Of a stretch of 64,000 nt of DNA, positions 17,382 through 27,286 are shown piece after piece. The translations under genes were made by a program, and so were the position numbers. The stretch comes from Sporosarcina ureae. GTDB lineage: Bacteria > Bacillota > Bacilli > Bacillales_A > Planococcaceae. Under the pieces are notes generated by a model. That model ran no database searches. It was given only the letters and a program-made list of their open reading frames with translations, and was not told the origin of the DNA. The stretch's first letter is position 1; each line of letters opens with the position of its first letter. Where the stretch lies: positions 2,124,001 through 2,188,000 of the forward strand of contig NZ_CP015207.1 in NCBI RefSeq assembly GCF_002101375.1, read 5' to 3'.

Positions 17382-18509
17382 TTACTTGGCGAAGAAGTTT
17401 TCTGTATAAAATGGCTGTTCTTTGTCATTAAAGTCTACACCGATCCCAATGAACTGGTAGTCACGGATTAATATGTTTTCTCTATGGCCTTTTGAATTCA
17501 TGAGCCCTTCATGTGCGAAAATACTACTTGATTGACCGTAAGCTAGATTTTCACCCGCACTGACGAACGTTACTCCTTGCTTTTTCATCCGGTCGAAAGG
17601 GGACTCGCCTTGTAAGTTTTCATGACTGAAGTAATCTTGTACTGCCATATCTGTACTATGCAGACGGGCTGTTTCGGATGCAAGTTCGTCCCATGTTAAA
17701 ATGGAGCGGCCATGTCGAACTCTTGCCGCATTCGTCAAATCAAATAGTTGCATCTCAAAGCCTTGACGCATCGCATCGTTTTGAGGGGCATAGAGCGCGG
17801 ACTTTTTTTGCTCTAGCGAATCGGCTATTAATTGTACTGCAGTTACGGTATTCGCATTATGCAGATCATAAAAGACGTAGATATAGAGACCGTCGGAATG
17901 AAAGATATCCATGCCTTCATCATTTTGCAACTTATAGATGTTTGTCCCTTTACGTATTTCAGAGATCGGTTCGCCGAGACCTTCACGTATTTCCGCTTTC
18001 GGCACACCATACTCGATGCCGATGGATGAAGCGATGAGGCGATCATTTGTATAGAGCGCATTGACGCGACGTTTGATATCGTATGACAACATGACGAAGT
18101 TCTGATAATTGTCATGGAACGTCAGCCATTCCGTTCCGTATTCATTGACGGATTTTCGCATAGGTTCACCGAGCTTTTCCTTCACTTGCGCTTCGGTTGT
18201 GCCAATTTCGATATTGTGGATGGAAATAATGCCTGTTGCCGGTGCATCGAGCACAGGTTGGGCCACTTCATCTGGGGGACTGCTTCCGACAGCTTTATCG
18301 GAAACGAATGTAATAAAATCGACAATCGATTCTTTTGTATAGTCAAGCGCAGATCCAACTACTTCCTCGTTCAGCACGGATTCTACTTTGGCATCAAGCG
18401 GTTCGAGAAACGATAAGTCCACGTATTCCGATACCGGGCCTTCCCATAGAGGCTTGAAGGCGTAGAGTAGTACTGCGAGAAAGAGTAACTGAAACAGGCG
18501 TTTTATCAT
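17382..18509 (-). CDS. CAP-domain (SCP/PR1-like) extracellular protein, YlbC-like
   Basis: 375 residues. A membrane or signal helix at 5-22 exports the protein. The middle part (about 95-235, with GEPMRKSVNEYG and GLGEPISE repeats) matches the CAP-associated domain seen in Bacillus YlbC. The C-terminal CAP domain (about 255-372) contains the typical LTNAARVRHGRSIL, FSHENLQGESPFDRM, AGENLAYG and GHRENIL motifs. Such proteins are secreted and some act on the cell surface or bind lipids; the exact role here is unknown. Single gene on its strand. Confidence 0.85.
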   Translation of the reverse strand: MIKRLFQLLFLAVLLYAFKPLWEGPVSEYVDLSFLEPLDAKVESVLNEEVVGSALDYTKESIVDFITFVSDKAVGSSPPDEVAQPVLDAPATGIISIHNIEIGTTEAQVKEKLGEPMRKSVNEYGTEWLTFHDNYQNFVMLSYDIKRRVNALYTNDRLIASSIGIEYGVPKAEIREGLGEPISEIRKGTNIYKLQNDEGMDIFHSDGLYIYVFYDLHNANTVTAVQLIADSLEQKKSALYAPQNDAMRQGFEMQLFDLTNAARVRHGRSILTWDELASETARLHSTDMAVQDYFSHENLQGESPFDRMKKQGVTFVSAGENLAYGQSSSIFAHEGLMNSKGHRENILIRDYQFIGIGVDFNDKEQPFYTENFFAK

Positions 18510-18654
18510 AAGAAACCCACTCCTCCATCATATTATACTCTGTTTCACCCTCAGCAATACAGTGGTAACTATGAAATGTTGAAAATTTTCCTACAGAGTA
18601 GCAGGAAAAAGGGTATACTAAAAAAAGAATGGAAGTTTGGAAGGAGTGGATGGC

Positions 18655-18753
18655 ATGTTCGGTGGCGTGAGCAGTGTACCTTCCTGGTTTTATATAGTCG
18701 CATTTGCAGTCGTCATATTGATTGTCCTGATTACGGAATGGCGAACAAGATGA
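18655..18753 (+). CDS. 32-residue membrane peptide
   Basis: AAGGAG (18641-18646) lies eight bases before an ATG that opens a 33-codon frame. The product is a short N-terminus (FGGVSSVPS), a single hydrophobic helix (about 11-27) and a charged end EWRTR, a typical small membrane protein. It precedes the 18786 gene by 32 bp. Function unknown. Confidence 0.6.
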   Translation: MFGGVSSVPSWFYIVAFAVVILIVLITEWRTR

Positions 18754-18785
18754 AGAATGAATTTCATTAGAAAGAAGGAAAAAAT

Positions 18786-19247
18786 ATGTTAACATTTGAA
18801 GAAAAACAACAGATTATAGAAGAGTTCCCGGAGTTAGTGAAGAAAGAAGTGTCTATGAAACGCTTGAACTATCATTATGAAGAGTCGTTGTATGATAAAA
18901 CGGTAGTCGTGCAGCATTTGCACCCGAACGGTAATGCATTTGTCTACGTGGCAGATGTTCAAGGTTATGAAGCAGATGACCGCGGTCTAGTCAATGTACG
19001 CGATTACTCTGCGGATGAATTCCGTGCAGTGATCCGCGCGGCAATTGAAGGATTGGCGACAGAGGTGCAAGAACCTGAAACAATCGCAGAGACTTGGCAA
19101 AATTCCAATGGTCAAATGCTGACGCTTCTTGAAGAAGATGGCTTCTTTAATATTTATCATGAAGTCAACTTAGAAGAGGGCTTCGGAGATTACGGTGAGG
19201 CGGCAAGTTATTTGAAAGAAGAAGGCTTTTCCGTCAAAACGAAATAA
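18786..19247 (+). CDS. Conserved-looking hypothetical cytosolic protein
   Basis: 153 residues, acidic, no signal or membrane segment. It contains YHYEESLYDKTVVVQHLHPNG and LEEDGFFNIYHEVNLEEGFG, suggestive of beta hairpins, but no motif I can name. AGAAAGGA lies at a good spacing. It sits between two small membrane-protein genes on the same strand and may form a short operon with them. Confidence 0.65.
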   Translation: MLTFEEKQQIIEEFPELVKKEVSMKRLNYHYEESLYDKTVVVQHLHPNGNAFVYVADVQGYEADDRGLVNVRDYSADEFRAVIRAAIEGLATEVQEPETIAETWQNSNGQMLTLLEEDGFFNIYHEVNLEEGFGDYGEAASYLKEEGFSVKTK

Positions 19248-19268
19248 CAGCTACAGGGGTGATATCGA

Positions 19269-19436
19269 ATGAAGGGTAAAACAGTTGCGATTTGGATGAT
19301 CGTGGTGTTGATTGTGGCGGTAGTGGGCGTCGTGTTAATGGTGCAAGCTACCTTCAAAAGTAATCCAACACAAAAAAATCATCAATCAATGGACAACCAG
19401 TCGTATACCGAAATCGGTACGTTTGGCTGGCAATAA
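19269..19436 (+). CDS. 55-residue single-pass membrane protein
   Basis: An ATG at 19269, eight bases after AGGGGTG, opens a 56-codon frame. Residues about 5-26 are a strong hydrophobic helix (VAIWMIVVLIVAVVGVVLMV); the rest is polar, ending in EIGTFGWQ. It starts 21 bp after the previous gene and is followed by a strong terminator, so it is the last gene of this small unit. Confidence 0.65.
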   Translation: MKGKTVAIWMIVVLIVAVVGVVLMVQATFKSNPTQKNHQSMDNQSYTEIGTFGWQ

Positions 19437-19447
19437 AAAGTAGAATG

Positions 19448-19482
19448 ACTGCCAGGGATGTACTATTCCTGGCAGTTTTTTG
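19448..19482 (+). terminator. Terminator after the small membrane protein gene
   Basis: ACTGCCAGG pairs with CCTGGCAGT and is followed by TTTTT. Confidence 0.85.
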
Positions 19483-19539
19483 TCGTGTGGAGTTAGTGGT
19501 TATGCGAGTACCATCGCCAACGCGTCTCAGCAAATGAAA

Positions 19540-19590
19540 AAAGCCGCTCAAGTATTCCGGTCAACCTGGACGGAATCTTGCGCGGCTTCA
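19540..19590 (-). terminator. Terminator after the MMPL transporter gene
   Basis: On the minus strand AAGCCGCGCAAG...ATTCCG pairs with CGGAAT...CGGCTT, ending in TTTTTTC. Confidence 0.75.
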
Positions 19591-19592
19591 TT

Positions 19593-21749
19593 TTATTTCT
19601 TGATGCTATTTTGCTGACTAGTTGATCGGTATAGGCCTTTGCCAAACGGTAGCCACCAGTTCCACTTGCCGAACAGTTTCATTAAGCTTGGCACGAGCAA
19701 TAGTCTAATAATCGTCGCATCGATCGCCACTGCGACTGCGATACCTACGCCGATTTGCTTCACTGGCATGACGTCTGTAAACGCGAAAGCGCCTGTCAGA
19801 ACGATCATGATGAGCGCGGCGGACGTAATGACTTTACTTGTCGTGGCCAATCCCTCAACCGTCGACTTATCATTATCGAACGACTGCGCGAACTCTTCTT
19901 GCATCCGCGAAATGAGGAATACTTCGTAGTCCATACTTAAGCCGAATACTAGACTGAAGACGATGACTGGGATGATGAGCGCTACGGTACCTGGATTTAA
20001 TCCGAAGTGGCCGTACTGGAATATATAGACGAGAATGCCGAATGTAGCCGACAATCCGAGAATATTCATCAGAATCGCTTTCACCGGAATAATCAATGAA
20101 CGGAACGCGAACATCAAGATGAAGAAAGTAGAGACGATAATAATCAGCAACACGTATATGATTTGATCCGCTATTTCATCGAAAATTTCCTGGTTGAACC
20201 GCGGTTCACCACCAAGCAAAATATTAAAGCCTGTATCTTTCTCTGACCAGTCACGAACCCAGTCTTGTGCTTCGTTCGAACTGCCGGCAGCGTTTAATGT
20301 CACTGGAATGAATAAACGGTTACCACTATCGGTGAAATTCTTCAGCACGGGATTGAGTTGGTCGTACATTTGTGGAATACGCAGAGTTTGCTCCCATTCA
20401 GAGACGTTATCGATTCCACTGATCGTAAAGACAGTCGAAATATCTTTGACTAATGGGTCATTCGTTAACTGGTCCTGTAATGCGATCATATCGCCGAGAC
20501 CTTCTGTCGTCTTCCAGCTGCCGTCACGCTCTGCGATCAGGAACACGGTACTCTCGTCGCCTAAACCAAATTCATCTTCAAGTTGTTCAAAGGCTACACG
20601 TGTATCAAATGATTCCGGCAATGAATCAATCTGTGGAATCGTCAATTCCATATTTTTCACTGGAATTACAGCGATGGCGAGTAACACAAACGCAACGATT
20701 GCAATCGTCACGGGACGCTTGATCACATAATGCGCAAACTTTCTCCAACCGTTCGCCTCTTCGCTACGCTCTTTCAGCAGACGTCCTTTATGGATGCGTT
20801 CGCCAAGCATCAGCAGAACGGAAGGCAACAGAGTAAGTGAAGAAACGACTGCCATACCTACGACAATCATTCCCCCAAGTGCGATATTCATGAAAATATC
20901 CACTTTGATAAGAAGCATCGCACCGAGTCCGATGAACACACAAATAGCTGAGAATATTATCGAACGGCCTGCAGTGCGAATCGTCATAATGATAGAATCT
21001 GACACGCTGCGTTTAGTAAGTTCTTCCCGATAACGACTAATGAATAATAACGCAAAGTCGATAGAGAGGGCGAGACCGAGCATCGGTACGATATTCAGTA
21101 CGAAGATGGATAGGTCCACCGTATTGCCGAGCAGTGCTAAAATGCCGAGAGTAGAAACGACTGTGCCGATTCCGACGATCAATGGAACGAATGAAGCAAC
21201 GATCGTACCAAACGCAAACAGTAGCACGATGATCGCAATCGGCAAACCGATCGCTTCAGCTGTCATCAAGTCACGTTGGCTAGCTTGGTTGACGTCGTGT
21301 TCAAATGCTCCTCCGCCTGTGAGTGTTACGCCTTTTTGACCATCCATCTCGTCGCGGATATCTTCCACGACACGCGGCATATCATCAGGCGCTTTATCGA
21401 ATTGGAGCAGGGCATAGGATAAGTCTTTTGAATACTGTTCTTTTTCAGTAAGAGGGGATACGGTATCCGACACGACCCCGAGTTTTTCCAGCTGATCAAG
21501 TGACGCATCGATTTCTGCATCGGATTTTCCGTCAAATACTAAAAATAAAGACTCAGCAGGTAAACCGAAGTCTTCCGAAACGATCTTCATCACGTGTTCA
21601 TGCTCACCGTCTACGCGGAAGCCATCTCCTGCAAGCAAGCCGGGTAACTGAATAGCGAAATACGCCATCACACCAAATAGCAAAAGCCAAAATGTGAAAA
21701 TCCATTTATATGATTGAGTTACAAACTTCCCAAAACGTTGCAATGTCAT
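19593..21749 (-). CDS. MMPL/RND-superfamily exporter, YdfJ-like
   Basis: 718 residues with two repeats of the MMPL design: an N-terminal helix, an extracytoplasmic domain (about 40-165), a group of membrane helices (about 170-320), a helix near 355, a second external domain (about 370-520) and a second group of helices (about 530-690). The family includes transporters of lipids, polyketides and drugs driven by the proton gradient. GGAGG lies almost against the ATG at 21749; the in-frame TTG two codons later has better spacing and could be the true start. Confidence 0.85.
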   Translation of the reverse strand: MTLQRFGKFVTQSYKWIFTFWLLLFGVMAYFAIQLPGLLAGDGFRVDGEHEHVMKIVSEDFGLPAESLFLVFDGKSDAEIDASLDQLEKLGVVSDTVSPLTEKEQYSKDLSYALLQFDKAPDDMPRVVEDIRDEMDGQKGVTLTGGGAFEHDVNQASQRDLMTAEAIGLPIAIIVLLFAFGTIVASFVPLIVGIGTVVSTLGILALLGNTVDLSIFVLNIVPMLGLALSIDFALLFISRYREELTKRSVSDSIIMTIRTAGRSIIFSAICVFIGLGAMLLIKVDIFMNIALGGMIVVGMAVVSSLTLLPSVLLMLGERIHKGRLLKERSEEANGWRKFAHYVIKRPVTIAIVAFVLLAIAVIPVKNMELTIPQIDSLPESFDTRVAFEQLEDEFGLGDESTVFLIAERDGSWKTTEGLGDMIALQDQLTNDPLVKDISTVFTISGIDNVSEWEQTLRIPQMYDQLNPVLKNFTDSGNRLFIPVTLNAAGSSNEAQDWVRDWSEKDTGFNILLGGEPRFNQEIFDEIADQIIYVLLIIIVSTFFILMFAFRSLIIPVKAILMNILGLSATFGILVYIFQYGHFGLNPGTVALIIPVIVFSLVFGLSMDYEVFLISRMQEEFAQSFDNDKSTVEGLATTSKVITSAALIMIVLTGAFAFTDVMPVKQIGVGIAVAVAIDATIIRLLLVPSLMKLFGKWNWWLPFGKGLYRSTSQQNSIKK

Positions 21750-21848
21750 TCCTCCTCACTCTGTGAATCAAGTCCATTATTCACTTGTCTATGCTTATCA
21801 TAACAATGAAATATAGAGAAGTGTTATGAAAATATGGAAAAAGTGCAC

Positions 21849-21881
21849 AAAAAAACCACTTCCTAAAAGGAAGTGGTTTGT
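21849..21881 (-). terminator. Terminator after the cold-shock gene
   Basis: AACCACTTCC pairs with GGAAGTGGTT across a short A-rich loop, with T residues on the minus-strand 3' side. Confidence 0.85.
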
Positions 21882-21890
21882 ATAGGTAAA

Positions 21891-22091
21891 TTAGTTTTTA
21901 GTAACGTTAGTTGCTTGAAGTCCGCGTTGTCCTTGTTCGATCTCGAAAGACACGTCTTGACCTTCTTCTAGAGTTTTGAAGCCATCACCTTGGATAGCTG
22001 AGAAGTGTACGAATACATCGTCGCCATCTTCACGTTCGATGAAGCCATAACCTTTTTCTGCGTTAAACCATTTTACTTTACCTTGTTCCAT
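21891..22091 (-). CDS. Cold-shock protein (CspA/CspB family)
   Basis: 66 residues, the normal length of the family. RNP1 is KGYGFI (13-18) and RNP2 is VFVHF (26-30), the single-stranded nucleic-acid binding motifs. It acts as an RNA chaperone in the cytoplasm. The start at 22091 is fixed by GAGGAGGAAAC just upstream; a longer frame exists but has no ribosome site. The 100-190 bp before it contain no gene and probably hold a long leader, as is usual for cold-shock genes. Confidence 0.93.
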   Translation of the reverse strand: MEQGKVKWFNAEKGYGFIEREDGDDVFVHFSAIQGDGFKTLEEGQDVSFEIEQGQRGLQATNVTKN

Positions 22092-22282
22092 GTTTGTTTC
22101 CTCCTCGTGCACACTCGTGTACACATTGTATTACTATCCTTGCTCAATTTCTAAAAAACGGTCGAGATAAATCGTAGACCAACGTCGAACAAAAATAATT
22201 CTTCTTTATCATAACAAGAAAAGTCAGAAATAGCAAGTGGAAAGATTAGTACAAAGGAAGGACTGTTTGGATTTTCATGTCA

Positions 22283-23281
22283 TTATAGGAAAAGTGTGAA
22301 TATTTTATAGACGACTGCAGCCATTAATGCAGAGATTGGCATCGTGATAATCCACGTCAAAACAATCTTCTGTGCGACTCCCCATTTCACGCCTTTTAAG
22401 CGTTGCGCTGAACCGACTCCCATAATAGAAGAAGAGATTACGTGCGTCGTGCTGACAGGTAAATGAAGAAGTGTGGCACCGAAAATAATGACTGCGGAGT
22501 TCAAGTCTGACGCAATCCCGTGAATCGGCCGGATTTTCATAATCTTGCCGCCAACGGTCTTGATAATCTTATAACCACCGATTGACGTACCGATACCCAT
22601 CGCAGTAGCCGCCGCAATTCGTACCCATAGCTGGATATCATCGGTTGTCTGTAATTCTGCCGCTATCAAAGCCATCGTAATAATACCCATCGCTTTTTGC
22701 GCGTCATTCGTACCATGCGTGAACGATTGAATCGCAGCCGTACCGATTTGCATGTAACGGATACGGCGGTTCGCTTTGAATAAATTACGGTTCTTTAATA
22801 CCATCCGTAATAGGGTCATGACAAGAAATCCACCAACTAGTGCAATGATAGGAGATAGCAACAGTGCTTGGATGATTTTGATGAAGCCACTGTAATTCAG
22901 AATGCCAAAACCCGCTGCCGCAATCGCCGAGCCGGCAATGGAGCCGATCAGTGCATGCGAAGAGCTGGAAGGGATTCCGAAATACCACGTGACCAAGTTC
23001 CAGATGATCGCGGAAACGAGTGCTGCCAAAATGACGAGCGATCCGTTTTCCAATACGAACGGATCGACGATATCTTTCGTAATGGTTTTCGCTACGCCTG
23101 TGAATGTCAGCGCTCCGATGAAGTTCATCGAGGCGGCCAGCATGATCGCAGTCCGAGGTTTCAATGCCCGTGTCGATACAGATGTAGCGATCGCGTTAGC
23201 TGTATCGTGGAAACCATTGATGAAGTCGAACGCCAAGGCAAATATCACGACGAGAATGGTTAGTATGAGAATCGTATCCAT
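22283..23281 (-). CDS. pit: Low-affinity inorganic phosphate transporter (PiT family)
   Basis: 332 residues, almost all membrane helices. Both PiT signature halves are present: GFHDTANAIA (23-32) near the N-terminus and THGTNDAQKAMG in the second half. It moves metal-phosphate with a cation gradient. AAGGAGT precedes the ATG. It begins 13 bp after the DUF47 gene, the standard partner of Pit transporters in Bacillales, and both are transcribed together. Confidence 0.92.
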   Translation of the reverse strand: MDTILILTILVVIFALAFDFINGFHDTANAIATSVSTRALKPRTAIMLAASMNFIGALTFTGVAKTITKDIVDPFVLENGSLVILAALVSAIIWNLVTWYFGIPSSSSHALIGSIAGSAIAAAGFGILNYSGFIKIIQALLLSPIIALVGGFLVMTLLRMVLKNRNLFKANRRIRYMQIGTAAIQSFTHGTNDAQKAMGIITMALIAAELQTTDDIQLWVRIAAATAMGIGTSIGGYKIIKTVGGKIMKIRPIHGIASDLNSAVIIFGATLLHLPVSTTHVISSSIMGVGSAQRLKGVKWGVAQKIVLTWIITMPISALMAAVVYKIFTLFL

Positions 23282-23294
23282 CGGTCAGGACTCC

Positions 23295-23915
23295 TTATGC
23301 GTTGCGCATGATGATTGTTTCAATATTATTTGCCACGTCTTGACAAAAGTCTGCGGTATCTTCAAGTAGTTCATACAAATCTTTCAGTTGAATGATGCGG
23401 ATCGGATCTTTTTCGCGAAGGAACATTTGCTTGATGGAAGTTCGCAAAACTTCATCGCAAATACGTTCGTACTCTTTGATTTGCACAGCATGCGAGCGCA
23501 TCTCAACCAACTTTTTCTTCGTCAGCAATTCCATCGCAAGAACGATTTCATCGGTACTTTTCATGATGTTATTGATGAATTTCTGCATGTATTCATCAAT
23601 TTCGATGAGAGAGAACATCTCAAGGTTCGCAAGGAAATGCTCCATGCCATCCAAAATATCATCCATGGCAATCGCAATATTCAAAATATCTTCCCGTTCA
23701 ATAGGTGTCATGAACGACGTATTTAGTTTGGTTATCAATTCATGAATCAGCGTGTCGCCTGCCGTTTCATACTCTTTCATTCGAATACTAATTTCTTTCA
23801 GGTCTGACACAGAATGGACTTTAGAATCGTTCGCATAGTGCATAGATGCCTGCACATGTTTCGCGATGTCTAATAATGCTGTAAAAAATGGATCGGGTTT
23901 ACGTGGACCTAGCAT
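23295..23915 (-). CDS. DUF47 (PhoU-like) regulator of the Pit transporter, YkaA-like
   Basis: 206 residues from ATG at 23915, which lies seven bases after GGAGG; an in-frame ATG at 23942 has none. The sequence is all helical with acidic metal-binding clusters (YETAGDTLIHEL, ILNIAIAMDDILDGME, YERICDEVLR), the PhoU-like DUF47 pattern. These proteins are thought to gate or modulate the neighbouring Pit permease. First gene of the operon. Confidence 0.87.
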   Translation of the reverse strand: MLGPRKPDPFFTALLDIAKHVQASMHYANDSKVHSVSDLKEISIRMKEYETAGDTLIHELITKLNTSFMTPIEREDILNIAIAMDDILDGMEHFLANLEMFSLIEIDEYMQKFINNIMKSTDEIVLAMELLTKKKLVEMRSHAVQIKEYERICDEVLRTSIKQMFLREKDPIRIIQLKDLYELLEDTADFCQDVANNIETIIMRNA

Positions 23916-24172
23916 TTGAATTCCTCCATTTATTGTTGACATCGATAGTTATTACATCATACAAAAAACGTGTGTAAAAAGATAGCGAATAGTGTAGAAA
24001 TTGTGCGAAAGTTAGGTGGGGTCCCTTAAGAAAACTTAGTAAATCTAATCAGGGCTTTATTTGGTGGAATATTGTTAAGTTATTGTAAAGATGTATAAGA
24101 ATTGTTGAAAAAAAATGTGGACATGAGATGATCGCAGTAAAGGATTATATAAATGGAAAGGAGATAGAAACG

Positions 24173-25360
24173 TTGAATCATATGGCTTCTTCTGTAAAAA
24201 GATTAGTAGAACTATTTGTCGTATCTCTTAAACTGGGGCTGACTTCCTTTGGTGGTCCTACCGCGCATTTAGGTTATTTCCATGAAGAGTACGTACGAAA
24301 ACGTAAATGGATGGATGAAAAAGGCTATGCAGATTTAGTCGCGTTGGCACAATTTCTACCGGGCCCAGCAAGTAGTCAGGTAGGGATTGGTATCGGCGTG
24401 GCACGGGCAGGAGTGCTAGGCGGACTGATTTCCTTTCTAGGTTTCACGATGCCATCCGTTGTAGCGTTGATCTTGTTTGCTACGCTTCTGGCAGGCTCGG
24501 ATATTAGTGGGGCTGGTTGGTTGCATGGTTTGAAGATCGTGGCTGTGGCGATAGTTGCGCATGCGGTACTAGGAATGGCGAAGAATTTAACACCGGACGT
24601 CAAGCGAAAGGCCATTGCGTTATTTGCGCTCGTCGTCACACTTTTATGGCAAGCGGCCTTTACGCAAGTCGGCGTGATTATTCTAGCGGGATTAGTGGGG
24701 TTATGGCTGTTCAAAGCCCATGATGTGTCAGATTCTGTTTCAACCAAATTCCTCGTATCAAAGAAAATGGGAATCATTTGTCTTACACTGTTTTTCACTT
24801 TACTCGGTATTTTGCCATTGCTTCGGGAACTAACAGGGTCATACTGGGTAGCATTATTCGATAGCTTTTATCGAGCTGGTGCGCTCGTATTCGGAGGCGG
24901 TCACGTCGTCTTGCCTTTATTGGAGCAAGAATTGGTGCCAATGGGTTGGATTGGAAACGAGTCGTTTCTAGCAGGTTACGGTGCGACACAAGCGGTCCCG
25001 GGACCATTGTTTACGTTCGCTGCCTATCTCGGTGCAGTGATGAACGGTTGGCAAGGTGGATTATTTGCGACCGTTGCGATTTTCTTGCCCGCCTTTCTTT
25101 TGATCGTCGGAGCCTTGCCTTTTTGGGACGTCTTACGCAATCATCCGAAAATCAAAGGAGCAGTGATGGGTGTCAATGCCGCGGTTATCGGAATTTTACT
25201 CTCGGCGTTATACAATCCGATCTGGACAAGCTCCATTTTACGGGCAGAGGACTTTGCATTGGCAGCGATTTTATTCAGTATGCTGACCTTTTGGAAGATG
25301 CCTCCGTGGATCGTCGTGTTAGTTGGGGCGCTAGGCGGAACACTACTTTCCATATGGTAG
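24173..25360 (+). CDS. chrA: Chromate transporter, two-domain ChrA
   Basis: 395 residues from a TTG at 24173, nine bases after AAAGGAG; ATGs at 24128 and 24182 lack proper spacing. Two homologous chromate-transport domains are fused, each beginning with an F-G-G-G/P motif: LTSFGGPTAHLGYFHEEYV (about residue 21) and ALVFGGGHVVLPLLEQELV (about 240), and each with a Q-x-x-PGP motif. Known ChrA proteins export chromate; native roles are debated. TTGTTA and TATAAG 16 bp apart near 24072-24100 may be the promoter. Confidence 0.9.
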   Translation: MNHMASSVKRLVELFVVSLKLGLTSFGGPTAHLGYFHEEYVRKRKWMDEKGYADLVALAQFLPGPASSQVGIGIGVARAGVLGGLISFLGFTMPSVVALILFATLLAGSDISGAGWLHGLKIVAVAIVAHAVLGMAKNLTPDVKRKAIALFALVVTLLWQAAFTQVGVIILAGLVGLWLFKAHDVSDSVSTKFLVSKKMGIICLTLFFTLLGILPLLRELTGSYWVALFDSFYRAGALVFGGGHVVLPLLEQELVPMGWIGNESFLAGYGATQAVPGPLFTFAAYLGAVMNGWQGGLFATVAIFLPAFLLIVGALPFWDVLRNHPKIKGAVMGVNAAVIGILLSALYNPIWTSSILRAEDFALAAILFSMLTFWKMPPWIVVLVGALGGTLLSIW

Positions 25361-25816
25361 AAAGGCAATCAAATGCGGTTGCTTTTTTGTTATATTGAAT
25401 GAATTCTATAGAAAAAAGAGTTTTGTACATATGAATGCTTCATTATACCGAGCTTGCCGATTGTGGCGGATGACTTAAACGCTTCGACATCGCTTGTCCA
25501 ATTAAGCCTGACGGAAACCGCTCGTCATAACGCTCATAGTGTATGCAATCGCTTCTGTATTATGCGCGTTTAGTCGGGATATCTGGATGTTTGTTGCACA
25601 TTAAAGTAAATGTTGTAATACATTTTCGAACTTCAGTACTTGAATTAAAATAAGTTAAGACAAAACAATAATGTATACACTACCTACAATGAGTGATCTA
25701 AGTACCTCCTACTCACTAAGCAACTCTCCCTAACCCTTTTTAATTCAAATCTGCTCGAAAATAGGGCATGATAGAGATAGAGAGTCTGATTATTATTTTG
25801 AGAGGTGGATGTAAAG
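25361..25816. other. Intergenic region with weak terminator and a degenerate 21-bp box remnant
   Basis: GGCAA...TTGC plus T residues at 25363-25390 is a weak terminator for chrA. At about 25478-25560 scattered CGCTC and CGCTT boxes lie near 21-bp spacing, with many changes, as in a decayed copy of the phased arrays. The last 250 bp presumably hold the fumC promoter; no gene is seen. Confidence 0.5.
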
Positions 25817-27202
25817 ATGGAATATCGTATTGAGCACGACACGTTCGGAGAAATACAAGTACCAGCGGATAAGTTATGGGGCGCGCAGACGCAGCGCAGT
25901 AAGCACAACTTTAAAATCGGCGGGGAACGCATTCCGCTTGGTGTAATCCAAGCCTTTGCCCATTTGAAAAAATCAGCAGCGATCGCAAGTCATTCATTCG
26001 GCAATCTGTCCGAAGTTAAAATGAAAGCTATAAAAACAGCAGCAGAAGAGGTCATTGCAGGCAAATGGGACGAGCACTTCCCGTTGGTCGTTTGGCAAAC
26101 AGGAAGCGGTACGCAGTCGAACATGAACATGAACGAAGTACTCGCTAACCGTGGGAACCAGTTGCTTGAGGAGTGGGGCGAGGAAGAACGCCTGCATCCG
26201 AATGATGATGTCAATAAATCCCAAAGTTCCAACGATACATTCCCGACAGCACTACATGTGGCGGGAGTTATCGCGGTTGAGCGCGAAGTATTGCCAGCAA
26301 TCGATAAATTAGCTGCCACACTTCAGAAAAAATCCGAAGACTTTGCAGATATTATTAAAATTGGACGTACGCACTTACAAGACGCGACGCCATTGACTTT
26401 AGGACAAGAAATCAGCGGTTGGCACAGAATGTTAGAGAAAACGCACAGCATGTTGAAAACTAGTGTAGAGACGATGAAAGAACTCGCAATCGGCGGTACA
26501 GCAGTTGGAACGGGACTTAACGCACCAGCTGGCTTTGGCGAAAAAGTAGCGGAAGAAATTTCGAAGTCCGTGGGCATCGAGTTTACGTCTGCTCAGAATA
26601 AATTCCACGCATTGACGAGCTACGATGAAGTCGTCTATACACATGGCGCACTGAAAGCATTGGCTGCGGACTTGATGAAAGTGGCGAATGACGTACGTTG
26701 GTTGGCAAGCGGTCCTCGTTCAGGTATCGGTGAAATTACGATTCCAGAAAACGAGCCCGGCAGCTCAATTATGCCAGGTAAAGTGAACCCGACACAAAGT
26801 GAAGCGTTGACGATGGTTGTGGCACAAGTAATGGGGAACGACGCAACAATCGGTTTTTCAGCGAGCCAGGGGAACTTTGAATTGAACGTCTTCAAACCCG
26901 TAATTATTTACAACTTCCTCCAATCAGCGAAATTACTTGCTGACGGTATGATCAGCTTCAACGATAACTGTGCGGTAGGGATTGAACCGAACCGTGAAGA
27001 AATCGACAATAAAGTGAAAAACTCTTTAATGCTAGTCACAGCATTGAATCCGTATATCGGCTATGAAAATGCGGCGAAAATTGCGAAGAAGGCTCATACA
27101 GAAGGTACAACGCTGAAAGAAGCGGCACTTTCTAATGGTTTATTGACAGAAGCACAATTTGACGAATATGTAGACCCAAGCAAGATGACTGGCAACTCAT
27201 AA
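25817..27202 (+). CDS. fumC: Class II fumarate hydratase
   Basis: 461 residues. Family landmarks are in order: [18 protein letters not shown] (about 98-115), the [17 protein letters not shown] segment, [16 protein letters not shown] with the catalytic histidine, and the mobile loop signature [11 protein letters not shown] (about 316-326). It converts fumarate and malate in the TCA cycle without an iron-sulphur cluster. The ATG at 25817 follows AGAGGTGG; an upstream GTG at 25805 lies inside the ribosome site. Monocistronic. Confidence 0.96.
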   Translation: MEYRIEHDTFGEIQVPADKLWGAQTQRSKHNFKIGGERIPLGVIQAFAHLKKSAAIASHSFGNLSEVKMKAIKTAAEEVIAGKWDEHFPLVVWQTGSGTQSNMNMNEVLANRGNQLLEEWGEEERLHPNDDVNKSQSSNDTFPTALHVAGVIAVEREVLPAIDKLAATLQKKSEDFADIIKIGRTHLQDATPLTLGQEISGWHRMLEKTHSMLKTSVETMKELAIGGTAVGTGLNAPAGFGEKVAEEISKSVGIEFTSAQNKFHALTSYDEVVYTHGALKALAADLMKVANDVRWLASGPRSGIGEITIPENEPGSSIMPGKVNPTQSEALTMVVAQVMGNDATIGFSASQGNFELNVFKPVIIYNFLQSAKLLADGMISFNDNCAVGIEPNREEIDNKVKNSLMLVTALNPYIGYENAAKIAKKAHTEGTTLKEAALSNGLLTEAQFDEYVDPSKMTGNS

Positions 27203-27286
27203 TTGTCACGAATTTGTGCGCTTGTTTATCCTGCAAATCTTGTATACTAATGACATAACCTCTATACGAAGGAGTCAGGAATATAC

